64,000 bases of DNA, taken from the NCBI RefSeq assembly GCF_030316825.1, contig NZ_JASZYU010000003.1, positions 620,001 through 684,000 on the forward strand, given 5' to 3'. Shown piece by piece: positions 52,264-61,852 of the stretch. How positions within the stretch are numbered: position 1 is the first letter of the stretch; each line of letters starts with the position of its first letter. This DNA is from Variovorax fucosicus (GTDB lineage Bacteria; Pseudomonadota; Gammaproteobacteria; Burkholderiales; Burkholderiaceae_C). A program made the translations under genes and the position numbers. The notes below the pieces were generated by a model. It ran no database searches. It was not told the DNA's origin and saw only the letters and a program-made list of their open reading frames with translations.

Positions 52264-52321
52264 CGGCCTGGCCGCCCTGACCTAGCTAGTAGCCTAGCCC
52301 GCGCCAGAGACTGTTTCGATA

Positions 52322-53539
52322 TCAGCCGGCAACGCCGACCGTCACGCTCTGCGGGTGATGGGCTGCAGCCGGGGACATCACCTGGGTTGCTTCGACCCAG
52401 CGGCGCACGCGCTCGGCATCGCCGATGCGGCTCAGCTTGCCGGCCGAATCGAGGAACACCATGATGAGCTTGCGCCCGGCGATCTTGGTCTGCATCACAA
52501 GGCACTGGCCCGCCTCGGAGATGTAGCCCGTCTTTTGCAGGCCGATTTCCCAGTCAGGGCTCTTCACCAGCCGGTTGGTGGTGTTGAACTGCAGCATGCG
52601 GTTGCCGACTTCGACCTGGTAGTCAGGCGAGGTCGACAGCTGGCGCACCGTGGCGTCGCTCGATGCGACATTGACCAGCAGCGCCAGATCCTGCGCACTC
52701 GACTGGTTGAGGCTCGACAAGCCGGTCGGCTCGACGTAGCGGGTGTCCTTCATGCCGATCAGCTTGGCCTTGGCATTCATCATGCTCACGAAGGTGACGA
52801 GCCCGCCCGGATAGGTGCGGCCGAGTGCATGGGCCGCGCGGTTCTCGCTCGACATCAGCGCCAGGTGCAGCAGCTCGCCGCGTGACAGCGTGGTGCCGAC
52901 CCGCAGGCGCGAACGGCTGCCCTTTTCGGTGTCGACGTCGTCCTGGGTGATGGTGATGGGCTCGTCCATCGGCAAACGGGCTTCGCTGACGAGCAGGCCG
53001 GTCATGAGCTTGGTGATGGAGGCGATCGGCAGCACGGCGTGGTCGTTCTTACTGAACAACACTTCGCGGGTGTCCTGGTCGATCACGAGGGCCACGCTGG
53101 ACTTGAGATCCAGCGCGTCGTCGGCGCCGTGCAGGCCGGCGATCTGGCCATACGACAACCGCGGCGGAGCGGCTTCGACCACACGCACCACCGAATGACG
53201 TTGCACCGCAACGACCGTCTTGCCGTTGCGCGTGCGGATCGTGGCCACCACGTTGCGGCCACCGCGCACCGACCTGTCGGCCTTGTCGCCGCGGTCTGCC
53301 TTGGCCATGCGGGCACTGGCAGCGCCACTCGCGGCCTTGCTGGTTGCCGCGCTCTTGCCGGCGCCGGCTTTCTGCTTGACGGGTGCGGCGGCCTGGGATT
53401 TCTTGGCGGCCGGTGCCTGCTTCTTGGCGGCTTGCGCTGCCGGCAAGAAAAACGCCGTGGCGCACAGCGCGACGGCGATCAGACGAAACGCGGGTAGGAG
53501 CCGCTGGCGGGAAACTCGATGAAGACGGGCTTCGGGCAT
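52322..53539 (-). CDS. pbpG: D-alanyl-D-alanine endopeptidase/carboxypeptidase (S11, PBP7-like)
   Basis: 405 residues from the ATG at 53539 with GGAGAG before it. It has a signal peptide (AVALCATAFFLPAAQA), then a Lys/Ala-rich low-complexity linker of about 70 residues. The S11 serine peptidase follows with SITK (SxxK), SEN (SxN; LMSSENRAAHAL) and QKTG (KTG). It cuts or trims peptidoglycan peptide cross-links in the periplasm. Confidence 0.93.
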   Translation of the reverse strand: MPEARLHRVSRQRLLPAFRLIAVALCATAFFLPAAQAAKKQAPAAKKSQAAAPVKQKAGAGKSAATSKAASGAASARMAKADRGDKADRSVRGGRNVVATIRTRNGKTVVAVQRHSVVRVVEAAPPRLSYGQIAGLHGADDALDLKSSVALVIDQDTREVLFSKNDHAVLPIASITKLMTGLLVSEARLPMDEPITITQDDVDTEKGSRSRLRVGTTLSRGELLHLALMSSENRAAHALGRTYPGGLVTFVSMMNAKAKLIGMKDTRYVEPTGLSSLNQSSAQDLALLVNVASSDATVRQLSTSPDYQVEVGNRMLQFNTTNRLVKSPDWEIGLQKTGYISEAGQCLVMQTKIAGRKLIMVFLDSAGKLSRIGDAERVRRWVEATQVMSPAAAHHPQSVTVGVAG

Positions 53540-53656
53540 TAAAAACTCTCCAGCGGCGACGAATGAGAACTGTAGTTTATCGAAATACAAAAAAACACGC
53601 AATATCAGTTACTTGCGTCCTCTTCTTCAATCTAAAACAAAAGAACGCATGAAAAC

Positions 53657-55195
53657 CTAGCCTTGGGCCGCGATTCTCTCAGCTTGGCTCTGTAACTTGT
53701 TGAGAGCACTCAGATATGCTTTGGCCGACGCAACCACGATATCGGGGTCGGCGCCGACGCCGTTGACCACTCGTCCTGCATTTTGCAACCGTACCGTCAC
53801 TTCGCCTTGACTTTCTGTCGATCCGCTGATCGCATTCACGGAATAAAGCACCATTTCTGCCCCGCTTTTCACGTGCGACTCGATCGCCTTGAGTGAAGCA
53901 TCAACCGGACCATTGCCATCGGACTCGCCCGTGACTTCCGTCCCGTGCGCCAGGAACACCACCCGCGCATGGGGGCGCTCGCCGGTTTCGCTGTGCTGGG
54001 ACAGGGACACAAATGCAAACTGCTCACCAACGTGGGAGCCGTCTTCGTCGCTGACAAGCGCGAGGATGTCTTCGTCGAAAATCTCACTCTTGCGGTCGGC
54101 CAGTTCCTTGAACCGCGCGAAGGCCGTGTTGACGTCGGTCTCGCTCTCCATGCTCACACCCAGATCCTGCAGGCGCTGCTTGAAGGCGTTGCGGCCGCTG
54201 AGCTTGCCGAGCACGATCTTGTTGTGGCTCCAGCCCACGTCTTCGGCCCGCATGATTTCGTAGGTGTCGCGCGCCTTGAGCACGCCATCCTGGTGAATGC
54301 CCGAGGCATGCGCAAAGGCATTGGCACCGACCACGGCCTTGTTCGGCTGCACCACGAAGCCGGTTGTCTGGCTCACCATGCGGCTGGCCGCAAGGATGTG
54401 CTGGGTATCGATGTTCATCGTCAGGCCGAAGTAGTCCTTGCGGGTCTTCACGGCCATCACGATCTCTTCGAGCGAACAGTTGCCCGCGCGCTCGCCGAGG
54501 CCGTTGATCGTGCACTCGACCTGGCGCGCGCCGCCGATCTTCACGCCGGCCAGCGAGTTGGCCACCGCCATGCCGAGGTCGTTGTGGCAATGCACCGACC
54601 AGATCGCCTTGTCGCTGTTCGGAATGCGTTCGCGCAGCGTCTTGATGAAGGTGCCATAGAGCTCGGGGATCGCATAACCCACGGTGTCGGGCACGTTGAT
54701 GGTGGTGGCGCCCTCGGCGATCACGGCCTCGAGCACGCGGCACAAAAAGTCCATGTCGCTGCGGTAGCCGTCTTCGGGGCTGAATTCGACATCGCCGATC
54801 TGGTTGCGCGCGAAGCGCACCGCCAGCTTGGCCTGTTCGAACACCTCGTCCGGGCTCATGCGCAGCTTCTTCTCCATGTGCAGCGGCGAGGTTGCAATGA
54901 AGGTGTGGATGCGCCCACGCGCAGCACCCTTGAGCGCCTCGGCCGCGCGCGAAATGTCGCGGTCGTTGGCGCGCGAGAGGCCGCACACGGTCGAATCCTT
55001 GATCGCGTTGGCGATCGCCTTCACCGCTTCGAAGTCGCCATTGGAGCTTGCCGGGAAACCGGCCTCGATCACATCGACCTTGAGCCGTTCCAGTTGCTTG
55101 GCGATGCGCAGCTTCTCGTCGCGGGTCATCGAAGCGCCGGGCGATTGCTCGCCGTCGCGCAGGGTCGTGTCGAAAATGATCAGTTGGTCGGTCAT
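53657..55195 (-). CDS. leuA: 2-isopropylmalate synthase, bacterial type
   Basis: 512 residues from the ATG at 55195. First step of leucine synthesis: acetyl-CoA plus 2-oxoisovalerate. FDTTLRDGEQSPGASM (active-site Asp and Arg), SVHCHNDLGMAVAN (metal-binding HxH) and GERAGNCSLEE are typical. The C-terminal leucine-binding regulatory domain is present. It follows a second, different leuA by 37 bases on the same strand. Confidence 0.95.
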   Translation of the reverse strand: MTDQLIIFDTTLRDGEQSPGASMTRDEKLRIAKQLERLKVDVIEAGFPASSNGDFEAVKAIANAIKDSTVCGLSRANDRDISRAAEALKGAARGRIHTFIATSPLHMEKKLRMSPDEVFEQAKLAVRFARNQIGDVEFSPEDGYRSDMDFLCRVLEAVIAEGATTINVPDTVGYAIPELYGTFIKTLRERIPNSDKAIWSVHCHNDLGMAVANSLAGVKIGGARQVECTINGLGERAGNCSLEEIVMAVKTRKDYFGLTMNIDTQHILAASRMVSQTTGFVVQPNKAVVGANAFAHASGIHQDGVLKARDTYEIMRAEDVGWSHNKIVLGKLSGRNAFKQRLQDLGVSMESETDVNTAFARFKELADRKSEIFDEDILALVSDEDGSHVGEQFAFVSLSQHSETGERPHARVVFLAHGTEVTGESDGNGPVDASLKAIESHVKSGAEMVLYSVNAISGSTESQGEVTVRLQNAGRVVNGVGADPDIVVASAKAYLSALNKLQSQAERIAAQG

Positions 55196-55232
55196 CGTGG
55201 ATCTCCGTCTTTGTGGCGTTGCGGTCTGCGCG

Positions 55233-56936
55233 TCAGGCCGGCTCAGCCATCGATTGTGCGCTGCGGGCGCCTTGTCCCCGCGCGCGCTCCAGGCCCGAAA
55301 CGATGGCCTTGAGCGAAGCCGAAATGATGTCGGCGTCAATGCCGACGCCGAACAGCGTCTGCGACTCGTCGACCCGCAGTTCGAGATAGGCCACCGCCTG
55401 CGCGTCGGCGCCCGCGCCGATCGCATGCTGGTGGTAGTCGATCACGCGCACGGTATGGCCGGTCGCGTCGGTCAGTGCATGGATGAAAGCATCGATCGGG
55501 CCGTTGCCGCGCCCTTCGATCGGCCGAATCCCGCCGTCCCACGGCAGGTCGCCGCGCAAGAGCACCGAGGCGCTGGCGCCCTCCCCCTGCTCTTCGAGCA
55601 TGCGGTGCTGCAGGGCATGGACGGCCTTCAATCCGTACTCGCGCTCGAACAGGGCGTAGAGGTCGGCCGCGCTCAATTCCTTGCCGGCCACGTCCATCAC
55701 GCGCTGGACGGTCTGCATGAACTCCATCTGCAGGCGGCGCGGCATCTCGAGCCCGTACTCGCTTTCGAGCAGGTAGGCCATGCCACCCTTGCCAGACTGG
55801 CTGTTGACGCGAATCACGGCCTCGTAGCTGCGGCCCACGTCCTTGGGGTCGATCGGCAAGTACGGCATGTCCCAGATATCGCCGTCCTTGCGCGCCGAGA
55901 AGGCCTTCTTGATCGCGTCCTGATGCGAGCCCGAGAACGAGGTGTAGACCAGATCGCCCACATAGGGATGGCGGGGATGCACGGGAATCTGGTTGCAATG
56001 CTCGACCGTGGCGCGGATGTCGTCGATGTGCGAGAAATCGAGTTCAGGCGAGACGCCCTGCGTGTACAGATTGAGCGCAACGTTGACGAGGTCGAGGTTG
56101 CCGGTGCGCTCGCCGTTGCCGAACAGGCAACCCTCGATGCGATCCGCGCCGGCCATCAGTGCGAACTCACCTGCGGCGGTGCCGGTGCCGCGATCGTTGT
56201 GCGGATGCACCGACAGCACGATCGAGTCGCGCCGCGCCAGATTGCGGTGCATCCACTCGATCATGTCGGCGAAGATGTTCGGCGTCGAATGCTCGACGGT
56301 GGACGGCAGGTTGACGATGCACTTGTGCTGCGGCGTGGGCGCCCAGACCGCGGTCACCGCATCCACCACACGCTTCGAGAACGCGAGGTCGGTGCCCGAG
56401 AACATTTCGGGCGAATACTGGAACGTCCACTGCGTGGCCGGTTGCTGCGCGGCGCAGTCCTTGAACATCGCCGCGTGCGTGGTGGCGAGTTCGACGATCT
56501 GGTCTTCGTCCATGCCGAGCACCACGCGGCGCATGACCGGGGCAACCGCGTTGTACAGATGCACGATCGCGCGCGGCGCGCCCTGCAGCGCCTCGAACGT
56601 GCGCGTGATGAGGTGGTCGCGCGCCTGCGTCAGCACCTGGATCGTCACATCGTCGGGGATGCGGTCTTCCTCGATGAGCTTGCGCACGAAGTCGAACTCG
56701 GTCTGCGAGGCCGAAGGGAAGCCGACTTCGATTTCCTTGAAACCGATGGCCACGAGCGTCTCGAACATGCGCATCTTGCGTGCGATGTCCATCGGCTCGA
56801 CCAGTGCCTGATTACCGTCGCGCAGATCCGTCGACAGCCAGATCGGCGCCTTCGTCAGCACGGCGTCGGGCCAGGTGCGATCCTTGAGGCCGATGGGTGC
56901 AAAGGCACGGTACTTGGCTTGCGGTTGCTTCAACAT
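55233..56936 (-). CDS. leuA: 2-isopropylmalate synthase, long (yeast/actinobacterial) type
   Basis: 567 residues from the ATG at 56936. STDLRDGNQALVEPMD, SVHPHNDRGTGTAAGEF and GNGERTGNLDLVNVALN are the signature of the longer LeuA class. It catalyses the same reaction as the adjacent shorter enzyme. It is directly downstream of the leucine leader and terminator, so it should respond to leucine supply. Confidence 0.93.
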   Translation of the reverse strand: MLKQPQAKYRAFAPIGLKDRTWPDAVLTKAPIWLSTDLRDGNQALVEPMDIARKMRMFETLVAIGFKEIEVGFPSASQTEFDFVRKLIEEDRIPDDVTIQVLTQARDHLITRTFEALQGAPRAIVHLYNAVAPVMRRVVLGMDEDQIVELATTHAAMFKDCAAQQPATQWTFQYSPEMFSGTDLAFSKRVVDAVTAVWAPTPQHKCIVNLPSTVEHSTPNIFADMIEWMHRNLARRDSIVLSVHPHNDRGTGTAAGEFALMAGADRIEGCLFGNGERTGNLDLVNVALNLYTQGVSPELDFSHIDDIRATVEHCNQIPVHPRHPYVGDLVYTSFSGSHQDAIKKAFSARKDGDIWDMPYLPIDPKDVGRSYEAVIRVNSQSGKGGMAYLLESEYGLEMPRRLQMEFMQTVQRVMDVAGKELSAADLYALFEREYGLKAVHALQHRMLEEQGEGASASVLLRGDLPWDGGIRPIEGRGNGPIDAFIHALTDATGHTVRVIDYHQHAIGAGADAQAVAYLELRVDESQTLFGVGIDADIISASLKAIVSGLERARGQGARSAQSMAEPA

Positions 56937-56973
56937 GTGATTTCTCGGTGAGGTTGGGAGGTGAACCAGCAAC

Positions 56974-57012
56974 CCCAAACAAAACGGCCCGTTGCTGGTG
57001 CGAACGGGCCGT
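56974..57012 (-). terminator. Leader terminator of the leu transcript
   Basis: Minus-strand ACGGGCCG-type stem: ACGGCCCGTT, loop, AACGGGCCGT followed by TTTTGTTT. It lies between the leucine leader peptide and leuA, as in attenuators. A second pairing is possible between ACCAGCAAC (in the loop, 56991-56999) and GTTGCTGGT (56965-56973). Confidence 0.88.
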
Positions 57013-57033
57013 GTGAAAAGGTTTGCGCGTGCG

Positions 57034-57087
57034 CTACCGTCTCCGCCCGAAGGGGATGAGTAGTAGGGCCAGCGAAATCTTTTGCAT
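57034..57087 (-). CDS. leuL: Leucine leader peptide (attenuation)
   Basis: 17 codons on the minus strand encoding MQKISLALLLIPFGRRR. It contains four Leu codons (CTG, CTA, CTA, CTC), of which CTA is rare in this genome, and three Arg codons near the end. The terminator hairpin follows 22 bases after the stop. It lies between pssA and leuA. The layout is that of ribosome-mediated attenuation of leuA by charged tRNA-Leu. Confidence 0.85.
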   Translation of the reverse strand: MQKISLALLLIPFGRRR

Positions 57088-57116
57088 GAGAAGGCAGAGT
57101 GTAGACGAAAAATCGC

Positions 57117-57941
57117 TCAGTTGTGCAGCCCGCGTTCGTCGGGCTCTTCGGTGGACACACTGATCACGCTCGCCTGCTGACCCTTGGCCTTGCGCCAGGC
57201 GTAGACGACATAGCCACTGAGGCCATAGGCCACGAACACGCCGAACAGCACGGTCGGCGGATGGATGTTGATCACGGCAATGCCCAGCGCGATCAGCACG
57301 ATCACGACGAACGGCACGCTCTTTTTCATCTGGATGTCCTTGAAGCTGTAGAACGGCGCGTTGGTCACCATCGACAGGCCCGCATACAGCGTGAAGGCAA
57401 ACGTGATCCAGGTGATCTGGTTCCACGACAGGTACAGCACTTCGCCGCCGCGCTTGCCCCACTCCGTCATGAGCCAGATGAAGCCCGCCACCAGTGCCGC
57501 CGCGGCAGGCGACGGCAGCCCCTGGAACCAGCGCTTGTCGACCACCCCGGTATTGACGTTGAAGCGCGCGAGCCGCAGCGCAGCGCAGGCGCAGTACACG
57601 AACGCCGCGATCCAGCCCCAGCGCCCAAGCCCTTTGAGCGACCACTCGTAGGCGATCAGTGCCGGCGCAGCGCCGAACGACACCATGTCCGACAGCGAAT
57701 CCATCTGCTCGCCGAACGCGCTCTGCGTGTTGGTCATGCGGGCGACGCGGCCATCGAGGCTGTCAAGGATCATCGCAGCGAACACGCCGAGCGCCGCCAG
57801 GTCGAAGCGCGCGTTCATCGCCATCACGACCGAATAGAAGCCGCCGAACAGCGCTGCCAGCGTGAACAGGTTGGGCAGGATGTAGATGCCCTTGCGGCGC
57901 TTGCGTGGCGCGACTTCGTCGGGCAGCATGTCGTCATGCAT
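57117..57941 (-). CDS. pssA: CDP-diacylglycerol-serine O-phosphatidyltransferase
   Basis: 274-residue inner-membrane enzyme making phosphatidylserine, the precursor of phosphatidylethanolamine. The CDP-alcohol phosphotransferase motif DGRVAR...G...D..SD is visible as LDSLDGRVARMTN...FGEQMDSLSDMV (about residues 62-87). Seven to eight hydrophobic segments. Located between ilvC and leuA, on the same strand. Confidence 0.95.
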   Translation of the reverse strand: MHDDMLPDEVAPRKRRKGIYILPNLFTLAALFGGFYSVVMAMNARFDLAALGVFAAMILDSLDGRVARMTNTQSAFGEQMDSLSDMVSFGAAPALIAYEWSLKGLGRWGWIAAFVYCACAALRLARFNVNTGVVDKRWFQGLPSPAAAALVAGFIWLMTEWGKRGGEVLYLSWNQITWITFAFTLYAGLSMVTNAPFYSFKDIQMKKSVPFVVIVLIALGIAVINIHPPTVLFGVFVAYGLSGYVVYAWRKAKGQQASVISVSTEEPDERGLHN

Positions 57942-58054
57942 GAAATATGCCTCCAGCGCCCGCGGAATAAACGCAGGCAGCTATCAAATTCATAGCAAAA
58001 CGGAGTGGTGTTCGCATCGTCGGCAGTGTAGTTCAGGCGCCCTGCGCGCCCGGA

Positions 58055-58084
58055 AAGAAAAAGGCCACCCGCACGGGTGGCCTC
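58055..58084 (-). terminator. Terminator after ilvC
   Basis: Minus-strand stem GGCCACCC-gtg-GGGTGGCC (58063-58082) followed by TTTTTCTT, 19 bases after the ilvC stop. Separates the ilv operon from pssA-leuA. Confidence 0.9.
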
Positions 58085-58102
58085 GACTCGGTAGCCAGAA
58101 GA

Positions 58103-59119
58103 TCAGTTACGGGTCTGGTCGACCAGCTTGTTCTTCTTGATCCACGGCATCATCGCGCGCAGCTTTTCGCCGACGACTTCGATCTGATGCTCGGCGTTCA
58201 GACGGCGGCGGCTGATCAGCGTCGGCGCGCCACCGGCGTTTTCCAGCACGAAGCTCTTGGCGTATTCGCCGGTCTGGATGTCCTTCAGCACCTGCTTCAT
58301 GACCTTCTTGGTTTCTTCGGTCACGATGCGCGGGCCGGTCACGTACTCGCCGTATTCGGCGTTGTTCGAGATCGAGTAGTTCATGTTGGCGATGCCGCCT
58401 TCATAGATCAGGTCGACGATCAGCTTGAGCTCGTGCAGGCATTCGAAGTACGCCATTTCGGGCGCGTAGCCGGCTTCCACCAGCGTTTCGAAACCGGCCT
58501 TGATCAACTCGACGGTACCGCCGCACAGAACCGCTTGTTCGCCGAACAGGTCGGTTTCGGTCTCTTCGCGGAAGTTGGTCTCGATGATGCCGGCCTTGCC
58601 GCCGCCGTTGGCGGTGGCGTAGCTCAGCGCGAGGTCACGCGCCTTGCCGGTCTTGTCCTGGTGCACGGCCACGAGGTGGGGCACGCCGCCGCCTTGCGTG
58701 TAGGTGCTGCGAACCGTGTGGCCCGGGGCCTTCGGCGCGACCATCCAGACGTCGAGGTCGGCGCGCGGCTGCACGAAGCCGTAATGCACGTTGAAACCGT
58801 GCGCGAAGACGAGCGAGGCGCCTTCCTTGATGTTCGGGGCCACGTCATTCTTGTAGACGTTGGCGATCTGCTCGTCGGGCAGCAGGATCATGACCACGTC
58901 GGCCGCCTTCACGGCGTCCGCCACTTCGGCGACCTTGAGGCCCGCCTTCTCGACCTTGGGCCACGAAGCCCCGCCCTTGCGCAGGCCCACCACGACCTTG
59001 ACGCCGCTGTCGTTCAGGTTCTGTGCGTGGGCATGGCCTTGCGAGCCGTAGCCGATGATGGCGACCGTCTTGCCCTTGATCAGGCTCAGATCCGCGTCCT
59101 TGTCGTAATAAACCTTCAT
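58103..59119 (-). CDS. ilvC: Ketol-acid reductoisomerase
   Basis: 338 residues, short class I form. Converts acetolactate or acetohydroxybutyrate with NADPH. N-terminal IIGYGSQGHAHAQNL (nucleotide motif), then VAPKAPGHTVRSTY and the knotted C-terminal domain with EETETDLFGEQAVLCGG and ELKLIVDLIYEGG. Last gene of ilvB-ilvN-ilvC. Confidence 0.97.
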   Translation of the reverse strand: MKVYYDKDADLSLIKGKTVAIIGYGSQGHAHAQNLNDSGVKVVVGLRKGGASWPKVEKAGLKVAEVADAVKAADVVMILLPDEQIANVYKNDVAPNIKEGASLVFAHGFNVHYGFVQPRADLDVWMVAPKAPGHTVRSTYTQGGGVPHLVAVHQDKTGKARDLALSYATANGGGKAGIIETNFREETETDLFGEQAVLCGGTVELIKAGFETLVEAGYAPEMAYFECLHELKLIVDLIYEGGIANMNYSISNNAEYGEYVTGPRIVTEETKKVMKQVLKDIQTGEYAKSFVLENAGGAPTLISRRRLNAEHQIEVVGEKLRAMMPWIKKNKLVDQTRN

Positions 59120-59162
59120 GTCATAGCTCCTTCGGTAATTCGTTCGGGGGTGTTAAAAATAA

Positions 59163-59654
59163 TCAGACGCGGAGAACCCGCTCGCCGCGGCCGATGCCGC
59201 TGGCGCCGGTTCGCACGGTTTCGAGGATGGCGCTGCGCTCGATGGCTTCGAGGAAGGCGTCGTTCTTGCCGTGGTCGCCGGTGAGCTCGATGGTGTAGCT
59301 CTTGTCAGTCACGTCGATGATGCGGCCGCGGAAGATCTCGGCCATGCGCATCATTTCTTCGCGCTCCTTGCCGACCGCGCGCACCTTCACCATCATGAGC
59401 TCGCGCTCGGTGTAGGCGCCTTCGGTCAGGTCGACCACCTTCACGACTTCGATCAGGCGGTTCAGGTGCTTGGTGATCTGCTCGATGACTTCGTCCGAGC
59501 CGGCCGTGACGATGGTCATGCGCGACAGGCTCGCGTCTTCGGTCGGCGCGACCGTGAGCGATTCGATGTTGTAGCCACGGGCCGAGAACAGGCCCACCAC
59601 GCGGGAGAGTGCGCCGGGCTCGTTTTCGAGCAACACGGCAATGATGTGTTTCAT
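59163..59654 (-). CDS. ilvN: Acetolactate synthase small (regulatory) subunit
   Basis: 163 residues. An ACT domain at the N-terminus (HIIAVLLENEPGALSRVVGLFSARGYNIESL) binds valine for feedback control. Between ilvB and ilvC, gaps of about 43 and 128 bases. IlvH-type by length. Confidence 0.96.
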   Translation of the reverse strand: MKHIIAVLLENEPGALSRVVGLFSARGYNIESLTVAPTEDASLSRMTIVTAGSDEVIEQITKHLNRLIEVVKVVDLTEGAYTERELMMVKVRAVGKEREEMMRMAEIFRGRIIDVTDKSYTIELTGDHGKNDAFLEAIERSAILETVRTGASGIGRGERVLRV

Positions 59655-59782
59655 AGGCGAAAGACTCCTCTTTTCGCCGCCCTCCCCCGCGCACGGTAAT
59701 GCGCGGGCTCGGCGGGCAATAGATTCGTCTGAATTAGGTTGAACAAGTGGCCGGTCGCGCAGCGAGCCGGCTTATCTTCTGT

Positions 59783-61567
59783 TTAGAGGTCTTCGGAACC
59801 CAACAGCATTTCGGTGATGCCGGCACCCGCCTTGACCATCGGGAACACGTTCTCGGTGGGGTCGGTGCGAAAGTCCATGAACACGGTGCGGTCCTTGAGC
59901 TTGCGCGCCTCGCGCAGTGCCGGCTCCACGTCCTGCGGGCGTTCGATCAGCATGCCGACGTGGCCGTAGGCCTCGGCCAGCTTCACGAAATTGGGCAGCG
60001 CGTCCATGTAGCTGTGGCTGTAGCGGCCGGAGTATTCGATCTCCTGCCACTGGCGCACCATGCCCAGGTAGCGGTTGTTGAGCGAGCAGATCTTGATCGG
60101 CGTGTTGTATTGCAGGCAGGTGGAGAGTTCCTGGATGCACATCTGCACCGAGCCTTCGCCCGTGATCGTGAACACTTCCGAATCGGGCTTCGCGAGCTTG
60201 ATGCCCATGGCGTATGGAATGCCCACGCCCATGGTGCCCAGCCCGCCCGAGTTGATCCAGCGGCGCGGCTCGTCGAAGCGGTAGTACTGCGCGGCCCACA
60301 TCTGGTGCTGGCCGACATCGGACGTGATGTAGGCATCTGCGTCCTTGGTCATGTTCCAGAGGGTCTCGACCACGAACTGCGGCTTGATCACGTCCTTGTT
60401 GCCGCGGTCGTACTTGAGGCAGTCCTTGGCGCGCCAGGCTTCGATGGTCTTCCACCATTCGGACAGGGCGCCGGCATCCGGCCTGGTGCTGCTTTCGCGG
60501 ATCATCGAGATCAGCTCGGTCAGCACGTCCTTCACGTCGCCGACGATCGGAATGTCGACCTTCACGCGCTTGGAGATGCTCGACGGGTCGATGTCGATGT
60601 GGATGATCTTGCGTTCGTTCTGCGCGAAGTGCTTCGGGTTGCCGATCACGCGGTCGTCGAAGCGCGCACCCACGGCCAGCAGCACGTCGCAGTTCTGCAT
60701 CGCGTTGTTGGCTTCGATGGTGCCGTGCATGCCGAGCATGCCGAGGAACTTGCGGTCGCTCGCCGGATAGGCGCCCAGGCCCATCAGCGTGTTGGTGACC
60801 GGGTAGCCGAGCATGTCGACCAGCGTGCGCAGTTCGTTGGTGGCGTTGCCCAGCAACACGCCGCCGCCCGTGTAGATGTACGGGCGCTTGGCGTTGAGCA
60901 GCAGTTGCAGCGCCTTGCGGATCTGGCCGCCGTGGCCCTTGCGCACGGGGTTGTACGAACGCATCTCGACCTTCTCGGGATAGCCGGTGTAGGCCACCTT
61001 CTTGAAGGAGACGTCTTTCGGCACGTCCACCACCACCGGGCCCGGTCGGCCGGTGCGTGCGATGTGGAAGGCCTTCTTCATCGTCATTGCCAGATCCTTC
61101 GGATCCTTGACGAGGAAGTTGTGCTTCACGATGGGGCGCGTGATGCCGACCGTGTCGCATTCCTGGAACGCATCGAGGCCGATCGCAGCGGTCGGCACCT
61201 GGCCCGAGATGATCACCATCGGGATCGAGTCCATGTACGCCGTCGCGATGCCGGTAACCGCATTGGTCAGGCCAGGGCCCGAGGTGACCAGCGCCACGCC
61301 GACTTCGCCGGTCGCGCGGGCATAGCCGTCGGCCGCGTGCACCGCCGCCTGCTCGTGCCGCACCAGCACGTGCTGCATGGTGTCCTGCTTGTACAGCGCG
61401 TCGTAGATATAGAGCACGGCGCCACCGGGGTAGCCCCAGATGTATTGCACGCCTTCGGCCTGCAGTGCCTTGACCAGCACTTCAGCGCCCATGAGCTCTT
61501 GAGTTGGATTGCCCATCCCGGAGGATGCGGCTGCTGCGGAAGTGAGTTCCGCCTTCGAGATTTCCAT
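59783..61567 (-). CDS. ilvB: Acetolactate synthase large (catalytic) subunit
   Basis: 594 residues from the ATG at 61567, chosen because the family starts near there. TPP-dependent carboligation of pyruvate. Catalytic glutamate region HEQAAVHAADGYAR, then FAD-type middle domain and GEGSVQMCIQELSTCLQYNTPIKICSLNNRYLGMV (GDG-like, here GEG, TPP motif). The 285 bases upstream to the sigma-factor gene hold no clear leader peptide. Confidence 0.96.
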   Translation of the reverse strand: MEISKAELTSAAAASSGMGNPTQELMGAEVLVKALQAEGVQYIWGYPGGAVLYIYDALYKQDTMQHVLVRHEQAAVHAADGYARATGEVGVALVTSGPGLTNAVTGIATAYMDSIPMVIISGQVPTAAIGLDAFQECDTVGITRPIVKHNFLVKDPKDLAMTMKKAFHIARTGRPGPVVVDVPKDVSFKKVAYTGYPEKVEMRSYNPVRKGHGGQIRKALQLLLNAKRPYIYTGGGVLLGNATNELRTLVDMLGYPVTNTLMGLGAYPASDRKFLGMLGMHGTIEANNAMQNCDVLLAVGARFDDRVIGNPKHFAQNERKIIHIDIDPSSISKRVKVDIPIVGDVKDVLTELISMIRESSTRPDAGALSEWWKTIEAWRAKDCLKYDRGNKDVIKPQFVVETLWNMTKDADAYITSDVGQHQMWAAQYYRFDEPRRWINSGGLGTMGVGIPYAMGIKLAKPDSEVFTITGEGSVQMCIQELSTCLQYNTPIKICSLNNRYLGMVRQWQEIEYSGRYSHSYMDALPNFVKLAEAYGHVGMLIERPQDVEPALREARKLKDRTVFMDFRTDPTENVFPMVKAGAGITEMLLGSEDL

Positions 61568-61852
61568 GATGAACCTTTGTGTTTTTTCGGGAACGAAAAA
61601 CCTTGGGTGCCCCTTGCCAACCCTTGTGAGGCCGCGTCGGGACTTGAGGCCAAAGCCATGGGCGGACTTGATGCTCCGCCGGACAGTGACCCGTTTGCCT
61701 TTTGACTTGCAGGGCGCATTATGACATTGCGGCGAGCCGCCTTGAAGCGCCCGACCCCTTGCGAAAGCCGATGCGATAATCCGCGCCGTCCAAAACAGAA
61801 CTCTTTCGAGAGACAAAAACACCCACGAAGCGCTTGACCGCGCCGACTTCGC

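Noticed and set aside
59747..61705. 652-codon + frame opposite ilvB
   Set aside because: Antisense shadow of a firmly assigned gene.
61568..61852. Possible leader peptide before ilvB
   Set aside because: The short frames there show no run of Ile, Val or Leu codons and no terminator after them.
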